Source: Holophaga sp. (lineage in GTDB: Bacteria > Acidobacteriota > Holophagae > Holophagales > Holophagaceae). From it: a stretch of DNA of 7,405 bases. The DNA is taken from the NCBI GenBank assembly GCA_030691225.1, contig JAUYES010000352.1:1-7405 (forward strand), in the 5' to 3' direction. The position numbers and the translations under genes were made by a program. How positions within the stretch are numbered: the stretch's first letter is position 1; every line of letters begins with the position of its first letter. Of this stretch, positions 1 through 6,799 are shown one piece after another. The notes beneath the pieces were generated by a model. That model worked only from the letters and a program-made list of their open reading frames with translations, did no database searches and was not told the origin of the DNA.

Positions 1-2
1 CG

Positions 3-1160
3 ATGAACATTCACGAATATCAGGCGAAGGAGCTTTTGCGCCTTTTCCATGTGGCTACGCCCGATGGCCATGTGGCCCAGGACGCGGAAGAGGCACGCCA
101 GATCGCCAAGGGCTTCGGTGGCAAGGCCGTGGTCAAGGCCCAGATCCACGCTGGTGGGCGCGGCAAGGGCGGTGGCGTCAAGTTTGCAAAAGACCCCGAT
201 GCCGCCGCGGATCTTTTCAAGCAGATGTTGGGCATGAATCTTGTCACCAAACAAACGGGCCCTGAAGGTCGCAAGGTTCAGACCGTTTTTCTTTCGGACC
301 CCAAGGATATTGCCAAAGAACTGTATCTCAGCCTCCTGGTGGATCGTGGCTCCAGTCGTGTGACGGTGCTGGCTTCCACGGAAGGTGGCGTGGAAATCGA
401 AGAAGTGGCCGAAGCCACGCCGGAAAAGATCTTCAAGGTGATCGTTGATCCCGCCCTAGGGCTCACGGGTTTTCAGGCTCGCCAGATTTGTTTCGATCTT
501 GGCCTGAGCGGCGATGCCTTCAAGAAGGGTGTGGTTTTTCTCCTGAATCTCTATCGACTCTTCGTGGAGAAAGATTGCGCGATGGTGGAAATCAACCCCC
601 TGATTCTCACGGAGCAGGGCGAAGTGATGGCACTGGATTGCAAGATGGCCTTCGATGACAACGCCTTATTCCGGCATCCCGATGTGCTGGCTCTGCGCGA
701 TCTCAACGAAGAGGCCTCCGAGGAAATCGAAGCCTCCAAGTTCAACCTCAACTTCATCAAACTGGATGGCAACATCGGCTGCATGGTTAATGGCGCAGGG
801 TTGGCCATGGCCACCATGGACATCATTAAATATCACGGCGGCGAGCCTGCTAACTTCCTGGATGTGGGTGGTGGCGCGACCGAGGAAGCTGTGAAGAACG
901 CCTTCCGCATCATCTTGCAGGACCCTTCGGTGAAGGCTGTCATGGTGAATATCTTTGGCGGCATCATGCGCTGCGATATCGTGGCCGCTGGAATCGTGAA
1001 GGCCGCCAAGGAGATTGGCATCAAGGTGCCCGTGGTGGTTCGCCTGGAAGGCACCAATGTCGAAGAAGGTAAACGAATCCTCGCTGATAGTGGGCTCAAC
1101 CTGCAGGTGGCGGATGGAATCAAGGATGCGGCGGAACGAGCCGTGGCGTCGGTGCGCTAA
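3..1160 (+). CDS. sucC: Succinyl-CoA synthetase (ADP/GDP-forming) beta subunit
   Basis: This is the beta subunit of succinyl-CoA synthetase, the TCA-cycle enzyme that interconverts succinyl-CoA and succinate with formation of a nucleoside triphosphate in the cytoplasm. At 385 aa it matches the usual length (E. coli SucC is 388). It opens with the canonical [12 protein letters not shown]. The N-terminal ATP-grasp domain carries [17 protein letters not shown] (about 45-61) and EINPLI (196-201), whose Glu197/Asn199 are the expected metal ligands, followed by Asp212 in ALDCK. The C-terminal ligase-CoA domain has [14 protein letters not shown] (256-269), [10 protein letters not shown] (284-293) and [10 protein letters not shown] (316-325). 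The start lies two bases into the window, so its RBS and promoter are not visible. sucD follows downstream, separated by an unusual palindromic repeat. Identity is very secure; ATP versus GTP preference cannot be read from the sequence by eye. Confidence 0.98.
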   Translation: MNIHEYQAKELLRLFHVATPDGHVAQDAEEARQIAKGFGGKAVVKAQIHAGGRGKGGGVKFAKDPDAAADLFKQMLGMNLVTKQTGPEGRKVQTVFLSDPKDIAKELYLSLLVDRGSSRVTVLASTEGGVEIEEVAEATPEKIFKVIVDPALGLTGFQARQICFDLGLSGDAFKKGVVFLLNLYRLFVEKDCAMVEINPLILTEQGEVMALDCKMAFDDNALFRHPDVLALRDLNEEASEEIEASKFNLNFIKLDGNIGCMVNGAGLAMATMDIIKYHGGEPANFLDVGGGATEEAVKNAFRIILQDPSVKAVMVNIFGGIMRCDIVAAGIVKAAKEIGIKVPVVVRLEGTNVEEGKRILADSGLNLQVADGIKDAAERAVASVR

Positions 1161-1168
1161 ACGAAATG

Positions 1169-1271
1169 CACCACGGAGGCACGGAGAACACGGAGAACAA
1201 AAAAAAAGCAAAAAAATGCTTTTCTCTTTTCTCCCACTTTTTCCCTCCGTGTTCTCCGTGTCTCCGTGGTG
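1169..1271. repeat. Large intergenic palindrome built from CACGGAG units
   Basis: The arms 1169-1195 and 1245-1271 are 27-nt inverted repeats that match at 26 of 27 positions. The single difference (1179) becomes a G·U pair in RNA, so the whole stem can pair. Each arm holds three CACGGAG heptamers spaced by one or two bases. The 49-nt centre is an A-rich then T/C-rich tract with a small inner hairpin (AAAAGCA 1204-1210 with TGCTTTT 1217-1223). Similar CACGGAG palindromes are known to me as dispersed intergenic repeats in several environmental phyla, where they produce spurious 'HGEHG/HGDTENTE' ORFs. It fills nearly the whole sucC-sucD gap and ends 25 bp before the sucD start. In the transcript it could stabilise, process or attenuate; that role is inference. 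Confidence 0.9.
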
Positions 1272-1285
1272 AATCTTTTTTCTTT

Positions 1286-1290
1286 GGAGA
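1286..1290 (+). promoter_or_regulatory. Ribosome binding site deciding the sucD start
   Basis: GGAGA lies directly against the ATG at 1291 but seven bases (counting from GGAG) before the ATG at 1297. Only the second spacing is workable, and the 1297 start gives [15 protein letters not shown], the usual SucD amino terminus. Confidence 0.75.
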
Positions 1291-1296
1291 ATGAAC

Positions 1297-2172
1297 ATGT
1301 CCGTATTGGTTGGAAATGACACAAGGCTTATCGTGCAGGGCATCACGGGTCGCGAAGGCCTGTACCACGCCAAGGGTTGCCGGGACTACGGCACCAAGGT
1401 GGTGGGTGGTGTAACACCTGGAAAGGGGGGCACTGAGATTGAGGGTTTCCCGGTCTTTAACACGGTGAAGGATGCGCGAGCCGCGACGGGTGCCAACGCC
1501 ACCATGATCTTCGTTCCGCCCGTGGCGGCGGCCGACGCCATTCTAGAGGCCCTGGACGCAGGCATCGAACTCATCGTCTGCATCACGGAAGGCATTCCGG
1601 TGCTCGATATGGTCAAGGTAAAGCGCGTGCTGCCGGATTATCCAAAGTCCTGCCTGATCGGCCCCAATTGCCCGGGCGTTATCACACCCGGCAAGGCCAA
1701 GATCGGCATCATGCCCGGTCGTATTCATCTGCCGGGCCATGTCGGTGTCGTATCGCGCTCGGGCACTCTGACCTACGAAGCGGTGGGCCAACTCACGGCC
1801 CTTGGCATTGGTCAAAGCACCTGCATCGGGATTGGGGGCGACCCTGTGAACGGCACCAGCCATATCGATGCCCTGAGGTTCTTCCAGGATGATCCCGACA
1901 CTTCGGCCATCGTCATGATCGGCGAGATTGGAGGCAGTGCCGAAGAAGAAGCTGCCGCCTTCGTGAAGGCCTACGTCACCAAACCGGTGGTGAGCTTCAT
2001 CGCTGGGCAGTCGGCCCCTCCCGGGCGCCGCATGGGGCATGCGGGTGCCATCATCAGTGGTGGCAAAGGGGCTGCTTCCGATAAGATGGCGGCCCTCCAG
2101 GCCGCGGGCATCACCGTGGTCGAGAGCCCAGCCGATATGGGCAAGGCGCTGGCTGAGCGCATGCGAAAATAA
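1297..2172 (+). CDS. sucD: Succinyl-CoA synthetase alpha subunit
   Basis: This is the alpha subunit of succinyl-CoA synthetase. It binds CoA and carries the catalytic phosphohistidine in the complex with SucC. From the ATG at 1297 it is 291 aa, the normal family length (about 290). The N-terminal CoA-binding Rossmann domain shows [11 protein letters not shown] (11-21) and GGVTPGKGG (37-45). The phosphate and ligase region shows [11 protein letters not shown] (122-132), SRSGTLTYE (153-161), [10 protein letters not shown] (178-187) and the active-site stretch [10 protein letters not shown] around His248. All key residues are present. A longer start at 1291 would add only Met-Asn and is disfavoured by RBS spacing. 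The gene follows sucC, as in most bacteria, but behind a large palindrome that might tune the SucC:SucD ratio or provide separate transcript ends. No promoter is recognisable in the gap. Confidence 0.97.
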   Translation: MSVLVGNDTRLIVQGITGREGLYHAKGCRDYGTKVVGGVTPGKGGTEIEGFPVFNTVKDARAATGANATMIFVPPVAAADAILEALDAGIELIVCITEGIPVLDMVKVKRVLPDYPKSCLIGPNCPGVITPGKAKIGIMPGRIHLPGHVGVVSRSGTLTYEAVGQLTALGIGQSTCIGIGGDPVNGTSHIDALRFFQDDPDTSAIVMIGEIGGSAEEEAAAFVKAYVTKPVVSFIAGQSAPPGRRMGHAGAIISGGKGAASDKMAALQAAGITVVESPADMGKALAERMRK

Positions 2173-2173
2173 T

Positions 2174-2191
2174 TCCGCGGAGTCTCGCGGA
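2174..2191 (+). promoter_or_regulatory. Small hairpin overlapping the RBS of the radical SAM gene
   Basis: TCCGCG (2174-2179) and CGCGGA (2186-2191) form a perfect 6-bp GC-rich stem with a 6-nt loop, starting two bases after the sucD stop. The right arm includes the first three bases of the GGAGG at 2189-2193, the best Shine-Dalgarno before the ATG at 2205 (11-nt gap). The stem could partly mask that RBS. There is no U-run, so it is not a typical terminator. Regulatory meaning is inferred. Confidence 0.4.
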
Positions 2192-2204
2192 GGCGATTGG
2201 AATC

Positions 2205-3089
2205 ATGGAACCACTGGTAAAAGCCCACCTTGACCACCGGCGCGCCTGGCTGGATTTCGATTATTGCTATCCCGTCATCAGCCGCCGGAGCAAGGGCTTG
2301 AGCCTGGGCGTAGACCTGAACCCAGATAAAGTTTGCAATTTTGACTGCGTTTACTGTGAGGTTGATCGGACCAACCCAGGCAAACGCAGCGACGTGGACC
2401 TCGATCAGCTCGAACGTGAAATGGCCGCCCTGATCGATTTGGCCCAGTCGGGTGAGATCTATTCGATCGCGCCCTTCAGTTCTGCCCGCCCTGAACAGCA
2501 GCGACTCAATGACATCGCCTTCAGCGGCAATGGAGAACCCACCACTGCCAAAGGCTTTTCAAACGTGATTGAACGCATTGCCCGGCTCAAGGTCGATCGT
2601 GGCCTTAGGGACGTCAAGCTGGTGCTCATCACGGATTCCAGCCGCCTTCAGGCCCCGGACGTGGTGCAAGGGCTCGACACTCTGATGGCCCATCAGGGCG
2701 AGATATGGGCCAAGCTCGATGCTGGCACCGAAGCCTATTACCGGGAAATCAATCGCAGCAAAGTGCCCTTCACACGCATCCTTGAAAATCTTCTGCGGAC
2801 GGCCCGCCGTTGGCCCATTACCATTCAGACTCTTTTTCTGGAATGGAAGGGGCAGGGGCCTTCCGTTGGTGAAGTTCAGGCCTACACCTCGTTGCTTCAA
2901 GCCTTGCAAGAGGACGGTGCCAAGTTTCAGGGCCTTCAGCTTTACACCGTGGCTCGTCCAACCCCAGAAGCAGCGGCTCGGCCACTAAACGGGTTGGCTT
3001 TGAATCAACTTGCCGATCAGGTTCGTGCGGCTCTGCCAGGGCTTCCCGTTGAAGTCTTTTACGGTCCCGATGGCGGAGTGCATGCTTAG
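2205..3089 (+). CDS. Radical SAM protein, TYW1-like core (COG0731 type)
   Basis: This 294-aa cytoplasmic protein carries the radical SAM [4Fe-4S] motif CxxxCxxC as Cys44, Cys48 and Cys51 (CNFDCVYC). It is followed by FSGNGEPT (107-114), the glycine-rich SAM-contacting strand typical of the COG0731 group. Archaeal and eukaryotic members (TYW1) build the tricyclic wyosine base of tRNA-Phe; bacteria lack that pathway in general, and their COG0731-like proteins have no settled substrate. Further recognisable stretches are LVLITDSSRL (139-148), WAKLDAGTE (168-176) and TIQTLFLEW (206-214). There is no extra cysteine cluster for a second iron-sulfur centre. The gene begins 32 bp after sucD and may be cotranscribed with it. 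Its stop TAG is formed by the last bases of a TTA flank and the first G of an inserted palindromic element. Without that insertion the frame would run seven codons further (YAGSPLC, then TGA). Family assignment is firm; function is unknown. Confidence 0.9.
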   Translation: MEPLVKAHLDHRRAWLDFDYCYPVISRRSKGLSLGVDLNPDKVCNFDCVYCEVDRTNPGKRSDVDLDQLEREMAALIDLAQSGEIYSIAPFSSARPEQQRLNDIAFSGNGEPTTAKGFSNVIERIARLKVDRGLRDVKLVLITDSSRLQAPDVVQGLDTLMAHQGEIWAKLDAGTEAYYREINRSKVPFTRILENLLRTARRWPITIQTLFLEWKGQGPSVGEVQAYTSLLQALQEDGAKFQGLQLYTVARPTPEAAARPLNGLALNQLADQVRAALPGLPVEVFYGPDGGVHA

Positions 3090-3139
3090 GGGCCGTTCCA
3101 AAATAACCTGTGCAGTTCAGGTTATTTTGATACGGCCCC
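3089..3139. mobile_element. 51-bp palindromic MITE-like insertion with TTA flanks
   Basis: Terminal inverted repeats of 22 nt (3089-3110 and 3118-3139) agree at 20 of 22 positions, starting GGGGCCGT and ending CAAAATAACCTG; the only mismatches form a 2x2 internal loop. They are joined by a 7-nt centre, so the element is essentially two transposon-like ends back to back. It is flanked by TTA on both sides (3086-3088 and 3140-3142), as expected of a 3-bp target duplication; TNA-type duplications are known in some IS5-family groups. No transposase is encoded. The RNA hairpin has no U-run, so a classical terminator is less likely, although a strong hairpin at the end of the radical SAM gene could still protect or end a transcript. 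The parent IS cannot be named from this window. Confidence 0.65.
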
Positions 3140-3141
3140 TT

Positions 3142-4296
3142 ATGCCGGATCTCCATTATGTTGATCGAGTTGATTTTGGACGACGGCGGAGGACCATCCT
3201 AGCTATTGGGATGTTGTGTCTTTTAGGCTGCAACGCTAAGAAACCACCAGCTCCTCAAAGTCCACCGACCACACAAGTGACGCTAGTCGCGGTCGGGGAT
3301 CTCCTAATGCACCAGGATGTAAAACGGGCAGCACGCGAGCGATTGGATGGGTTTCAAGGACTCTGGAACGATGTTCAGCCGCTTTTTGACGAGGCCGATG
3401 TAGTGTTCGGCAATCTAGAAACCGCTATCGCGCCGACCACGGGTCAACCGGGACGCCCCTTCGTCTTTAATGCGCCGGGAGACTTGCCCTTTAGTCTTAA
3501 GGCCAGCGGCTTCACGGTGCTTTCCACAGCCAATAACCACGCCTTCGATCAGGGCTCCAAGGGGGTTTTGGAAACGCTGCAACGTCTGAATGCCCTTGGC
3601 CTGACGGCGGTAGGCAGCGGACCTAACCGAGCCCAGGCCGAAGCCTCGCGGATTGTGGAATGCAAAGGCCTGCGGATCGCATTCCTGGCCTACACCGATC
3701 TTCTCAATTCAAATTTAAATCGAGATCCGAACGGGCCCTGGATTGCTTGCCTGGATTTGGATTCAGCCTTGGCGACCGTTCGGTCGGTGCGGGCTCAGGC
3801 TGATTTTGTAGTGGTGAGCCTGCATTGGGGCAACGAATACGAACATGAACCCAGGCCCCGCCAGCGGGAAGTAGCCACGCGACTGATTGGAGCGGGAGTC
3901 GATCTATTGCTTGGCCATCATCCTCATGTTCTGCAGCCCCTGGAATGGCTTGAGTCCGAGGGCAGGCGCGGTGCAGTGATTTTTTCGCTGGGCAATTTCA
4001 TTAGCAACCAGGATCGAATCTACGACCCGAGCAGAATGCCCATTTCCGCCGGAGATAACCGAGACGGTGCGGCCTTAGTGGCAACGCTTCGTAAAGGTCC
4101 CGAAGGAACAGCCCTGGAGACCGTGCGTATCGAGCCCCTTTGGACCGAGAATAACTGGGGCCCATTCGTATCTGGGAAGGCGCTGAAGCGCGAAATTCGA
4201 GTGGTGCGGGCCCACGCCGGGGAAGGTGTTCTCGCCTTGCGTCGCAGCCGGATTGAGCAAGTCGTTTCGCCAACGATCCTAAAAACCCAGTTCTGA
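3142..4296 (+). CDS. CapA-family (PGA_cap) lipoprotein, calcineurin-like fold
   Basis: From the ATG at 3142 this is a 384-aa protein related to CapA/PgsA, the metallophosphoesterase-like family first linked to poly-gamma-glutamate capsule. The N-terminus has a basic run (RRRR, 14-17), a short hydrophobic segment and the lipobox LLGC, so Cys30 is probably lipidated and the protein anchored on the outside of the inner membrane or sorted to the outer membrane. Family motifs appear in order: VAVGDLLMHQDV (Asp53), FGNLETAI (Asn91, Glu93), STANNHAFDQG (Asn131-His133), SLHWGNEYE (His228), LLLGHHPHVLQ (258-265) and FSLGNFISNQ (281-290). No capB/capC or other capsule genes are adjacent, so a capsule role is unproven. 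In-frame ATGs at 3010, 3070 and 3082 exist; 3142 gives the cleanest signal peptide but now lacks an RBS because of the inserted element. The first part of the gene uses more A/T-ending codons (cta, tta, tgt, cct) than its neighbours, possibly a sign of different origin. Confidence 0.88.
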   Translation: MPDLHYVDRVDFGRRRRTILAIGMLCLLGCNAKKPPAPQSPPTTQVTLVAVGDLLMHQDVKRAARERLDGFQGLWNDVQPLFDEADVVFGNLETAIAPTTGQPGRPFVFNAPGDLPFSLKASGFTVLSTANNHAFDQGSKGVLETLQRLNALGLTAVGSGPNRAQAEASRIVECKGLRIAFLAYTDLLNSNLNRDPNGPWIACLDLDSALATVRSVRAQADFVVVSLHWGNEYEHEPRPRQREVATRLIGAGVDLLLGHHPHVLQPLEWLESEGRRGAVIFSLGNFISNQDRIYDPSRMPISAGDNRDGAALVATLRKGPEGTALETVRIEPLWTENNWGPFVSGKALKREIRVVRAHAGEGVLALRRSRIEQVVSPTILKTQF

Positions 4297-4301
4297 AAAA
4301 T

Positions 4302-4329
4302 AAAAATACGCCCGGATGGGCGTATTTTT
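4302..4329. terminator. Bidirectional intrinsic terminator
   Basis: AAAAATACGCCC (4302-4313) and GGGCGTATTTTT (4318-4329) form a perfect 12-bp stem with a GGAT tetraloop and a T-run at the 3' side on either strand. It lies between two convergent genes, 5 bp after the capA-like stop and 6 bp before the mlaD-like stop, so it can end transcripts from both directions. Confidence 0.92.
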
Positions 4330-4335
4330 GGCGGC

Positions 4336-5301
4336 CTACTTGTTGCCTTCTGGCTTCCTAGCTTCCTGTACTTTCCGCCGGGCAGCTTCGCTTTCCTTAT
4401 CGCTGGGCTTGCCCCATACCAAGCGATTGGGTTTGGCTTTGAGCACCTCAACCAGTTCCTCGGTGCTTTGCAGGTTGCGGTGGAGCGCCTTAAGGGTGGC
4501 CTCGAACTCAGGACCGTTGGTTTTGAGCAAGGCCCTGGCTTCGGTGCTCAGGGATGCAAATTCCTTCAGGGCAACCGAGAGATTGGCCAGGATCTCATCG
4601 ATGTCGCCGCCCCGCCGTTCCAGCAAGCCGTGGATGATGGTGAGTGATTTTTCGAGGCTCGCCAAATTTCGACGCAGGGCCTCATCGGCGCCCTGGACGG
4701 TTGTCTGGCTGGTGGCGATGAGCGCTCTGGCTTCGAGCAACGTGGCGTCGAGGCTCTTCAGGGCATGCTTGAGATCGGGGTGGTCCAAGATCGAGGCGAG
4801 GCCTTTTTCCTTGAAGGACCCGCGCAGATCCGTGAGGGCGCCGTTGAGGTTGGATACAAAATCCTGCATCTGATCGATGAGGGTGGCCAGGGAGCCCGCC
4901 TTATCGCCTTCCAGCAATGCGCCGGGTTCGAGAACTTGGGTGCGAGCCGGAACTTCGGGAAGTTGGAGATCCATGTACGAACCGCCCAATAACTTGGTTA
5001 CCACCACGCCTCGAGTGCCCTTCCACAACAGGATGTCGGGGCTGATGCCGAGACTCGCGATGAAGTGGTATTGGACGCCTTCGCGCTTGGTTTCGATGGC
5101 CTTGACCTGGCCAATTCGTAGACCCTGCAAATGGACTTCCGTGCCGACCAAAAGGTCCGACACGTTCTCCAGCCGCACCTTCAGCGTCGATTCTTTTTTG
5201 AAGAGGGCGCGCAGGCTTCGCTGAAAGAGGATGCCCCCAAAGATCAAGGCCGCAGCCACGACCAGAAGCCCTACCTTGGCGTCATCTCGTGCGAATTTCA
5301 C
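4336..5301 (-). CDS. MlaD-like MCE domain protein (lipid transport)
   Basis: This 321-aa protein is the MCE (mammalian cell entry) substrate-binding component of an Mla-type phospholipid transporter, anchored in the inner membrane and facing the periplasm. One transmembrane helix spans about 10-26 (VGLLVVAAALIFGGILF). The MCE beta-barrel domain covers about 38-116 and shows LLVGTEVHLQGLRIGQV (50-66) and the closing LLGGSYMDLQLP (104-115). A long, mostly helical segment follows (about 135-290), consistent with a coiled-coil tube or needle, and the end carries PNRLVWGKP (291-299), a short motif I recognise from the tails of similar MCE proteins. It is longer than E. coli MlaD (about 183 aa), like the MCE proteins of many other phyla. 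The start is GTG, overlapping the upstream ATPase stop as GTGA and preceded by a strong RBS. It is the last gene of the operon. Confidence 0.92.
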   Translation of the reverse strand: MKFARDDAKVGLLVVAAALIFGGILFQRSLRALFKKESTLKVRLENVSDLLVGTEVHLQGLRIGQVKAIETKREGVQYHFIASLGISPDILLWKGTRGVVVTKLLGGSYMDLQLPEVPARTQVLEPGALLEGDKAGSLATLIDQMQDFVSNLNGALTDLRGSFKEKGLASILDHPDLKHALKSLDATLLEARALIATSQTTVQGADEALRRNLASLEKSLTIIHGLLERRGGDIDEILANLSVALKEFASLSTEARALLKTNGPEFEATLKALHRNLQSTEELVEVLKAKPNRLVWGKPSDKESEAARRKVQEARKPEGNK

Positions 5302-5972
5302 GACGTTCCTCCCGGTACGATCCGCCCATTCTCGATGCAGAATTCGATGGCTGCGACTTCGCCACCATCGGCGTCGCCAATGATCAGAAAAGCCGTATTT
5401 GGATTTTCAGCAGCTTGGCGAAGCAGACGGCTCACGTGGTGCCGTTCCTGGGCATCGAGGCCCGCTGGCGGCTGATCCACGAGCCAGAGATTTACTTCGG
5501 TGGCGGCTGCCCGAACCAGGGCACCCATCCACCGTTCCTTCGGATCCAGGGCGTGGGGGCGATCTTGGGCTCGGCCCGCAAGCCCTGTGGCCTCCAACCA
5601 TTCAAGGGCGAGTTCTTCGGCCCGAAAGCGGGAATGGCCTCGCAGAAAACGCAGGGGCAGGGCCACATTGGCGCAAAGACTCAGGTTGGCTTGCAGTCCA
5701 CCATTTCGAGGCACCCAGCCGATGCCGCCTTTTTTCAAGAAGGGGTGGGCAAAGGCGTGGGGGGTGAGGGGCACTCCATCCAAGAACACCGAACCCTGTT
5801 GCGGCTCTGCTAGGCCCGCGCAAAGTCGCAGCAGGGCCGAGGCACCTGCGCCGGAGGCGGCTTGGACGCGCGCGCGGCCGCCCGCAGGCAAGCTCCAATC
5901 CAGATTTCGGAAAACGCTTCGGCCTTCGGCGTTTTCGAGGTTGACGCCCTCGAGCCTCAGCAGTTCAGCCAT
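5298..5972 (-). CDS. MlaF-like ABC ATPase subunit with degenerate catalytic motifs
   Basis: Position and fold identify the ATP-binding subunit of the Mla transporter (224 aa; typical members are about 240-270). Family-like stretches include LLRLCAGLAEPQQGSVFLDG (47-66), NVALPLRF (102-109) and AGLDAQ (170-175). Nearly every catalytic element is altered. In Walker A the lysine is Ala44 (AASGAGAS, 38-45) and the first glycine is Ala38. The Q-loop Gln is Arg89 (VPRNGG). The LSGGQ signature reads LDPKE (142-146). Walker B keeps Asp166, but the catalytic Glu is Gln167 (LVDQPP). The switch His is Gly199 (IIGDAD). The Ala44 codon is GCC on direct translation. The frame is unbroken, it starts 8 nt inside the permease gene and it overlaps the MCE gene by 4 nt, so it is under coding constraint rather than a decaying pseudogene. 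It probably cannot hydrolyse ATP by itself; whether it pairs with another ATPase is unknown. Confidence 0.85.
   Translation of the reverse strand: MAELLRLEGVNLENAEGRSVFRNLDWSLPAGGRARVQAASGAGASALLRLCAGLAEPQQGSVFLDGVPLTPHAFAHPFLKKGGIGWVPRNGGLQANLSLCANVALPLRFLRGHSRFRAEELALEWLEATGLAGRAQDRPHALDPKERWMGALVRAAATEVNLWLVDQPPAGLDAQERHHVSRLLRQAAENPNTAFLIIGDADGGEVAAIEFCIENGRIVPGGTS
5308..5312 (-). promoter_or_regulatory. Ribosome binding site for the GTG-started mlaD-like gene
   Basis: The minus strand reads GGAGG (within GGGAGGAA), six bases before the GTG at 5301-5299. This supports the GTG start, which lies inside the end of the ATPase gene, and implies both translational coupling and independent initiation. 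Confidence 0.85.
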
Positions 5973-6777
5973 AGACGAGAACCGAAAGGAAGGCGCCGAC
6001 CAGGAACACCGCCACCAAGCTCGATACTGCTGCCGCCGTCACGGCCTGAGGAATTTCGGTGCTACTGGACTGCACGCGCAGCCCGCTCGAGAGGCAGATA
6101 AGGGGAATCAACCCGCCGAAAATAGTGGCCTTTGCAAAGGTGATGATGATTTCGTGCCATTGAATGGCGTTGCCCAAGGCGTGAAAAAAGAAGCTCGGCG
6201 ATAGGGGCAGGCGGGACCACGCCAGGAGGAACCCCCCCAGCAGGGCCGCGGCATCAAAAATGATGATCAGGGAAAAAACCGAAATAACGCCGCCCAGGAT
6301 GCGCGGCAAAAGCAGGTATTGAATGGGATTCACGCCCATGGCGCAAAGGGCATCGACATCGCCACTCAGCTTGATGGAGGCCATTTCCGCCGCGATGGCG
6401 GTGCCGCTGCGACCGATGACAATGACGCTCACCAGGAGCGGCCCCAACTCGCGAATGACCAGTTGAGCGAGCAACTGGCTGAGGTAGGTTTCCGCCCCAA
6501 AGGCCGACATCTGGGCAAAGACCTGAATGAGCGTGATACCGCCCAGCAACAGGGCGGTCAGCAGGGCCAAGGGCAGGGCATCCAAGGCTGTGAAGCGCAC
6601 TTGCAGTTTGGTTTGGTCATACATTAAACCCAATTGATTCGCCCGCAGGCTGAACAATTGGCGAAAACAAAGGACACTCAACCAAGCAATGCTGCCGAGG
6701 CGAGCCAGCCAATTCCATAGCCCTCCACCCAAGGGCGAAGTCAGGCGCTCAAGTCCAAAGTGGGCCTTGGTTAGCAT
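5965..6777 (-). CDS. MlaE-like phospholipid transporter permease
   Basis: This is the membrane permease of an Mla/MCE-type ABC transporter. Counting from the upstream ATG at 6801 it has 278 aa; from the chosen ATG at 6777 it has 270 (E. coli MlaE has 260). The MlaE signature is clear at 117-166: RELGPLLVSVIVIGRSGTA, then AAEM and DALCAMGVNPIQYLLLPR, the region that meets the ATPase. Hydrophobic helices lie at about 76-96, 118-135, 168-196, 221-240 and 254-277, with the characteristic Cys-x-x-x-Gly-Leu at 236-241. No permease motif is degraded, in contrast to the ATPase next to it. The 6801 ATG would share two bases with the start of the divergent pseudouridine synthase, so 6777 is preferred, although neither start has a good RBS. 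This is the first gene of the operon; its stop lies inside the ATPase gene. Confidence 0.92.
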   Translation of the reverse strand: MLTKAHFGLERLTSPLGGGLWNWLARLGSIAWLSVLCFRQLFSLRANQLGLMYDQTKLQVRFTALDALPLALLTALLLGGITLIQVFAQMSAFGAETYLSQLLAQLVIRELGPLLVSVIVIGRSGTAIAAEMASIKLSGDVDALCAMGVNPIQYLLLPRILGGVISVFSLIIIFDAAALLGGFLLAWSRLPLSPSFFFHALGNAIQWHEIIITFAKATIFGGLIPLICLSSGLRVQSSSTEIPQAVTAAAVSSLVAVFLVGAFLSVLVYG

Positions 6778-6799
6778 GGGTTCACGGTAGCCTAGAGGC

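Noticed and set aside
1015..1272. Plus-strand 85-codon frame over the sucC end and the palindrome
   Set aside because: It is a shifted frame of sucC that ends in translated repeat sequence; it has no RBS and no recognisable domain.
666..1373. Long minus-strand open frames crossing the sucC end and the 1169-1271 palindrome, giving HGDTENTEG / HGEHG peptides
   Set aside because: They are antisense to sucC and sucD, and their low-complexity part is simply the translated CACGGAG repeat, a known source of spurious proteins.
3089..3139. Ordinary rho-independent terminator after the radical SAM gene
   Set aside because: The stem is long but has a TC/AT internal loop and is followed by TTATGCC rather than a U-run; the TTA flanks and paired ends fit a small mobile element better.
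3010..3141. Upstream extension of the CapA-like protein from the ATG at 3010
   Set aside because: It would overlap the radical SAM gene by 80 bp, read through the inserted palindrome and bury the lipoprotein signal peptide at residue 60 or later. Openness there is explained by the insertion being a multiple of three.
4316..6204. Several plus-strand open frames opposite the mla-like genes
   Set aside because: They are shadows of the GC-rich minus-strand genes, which have clear family motifs and linked overlaps.
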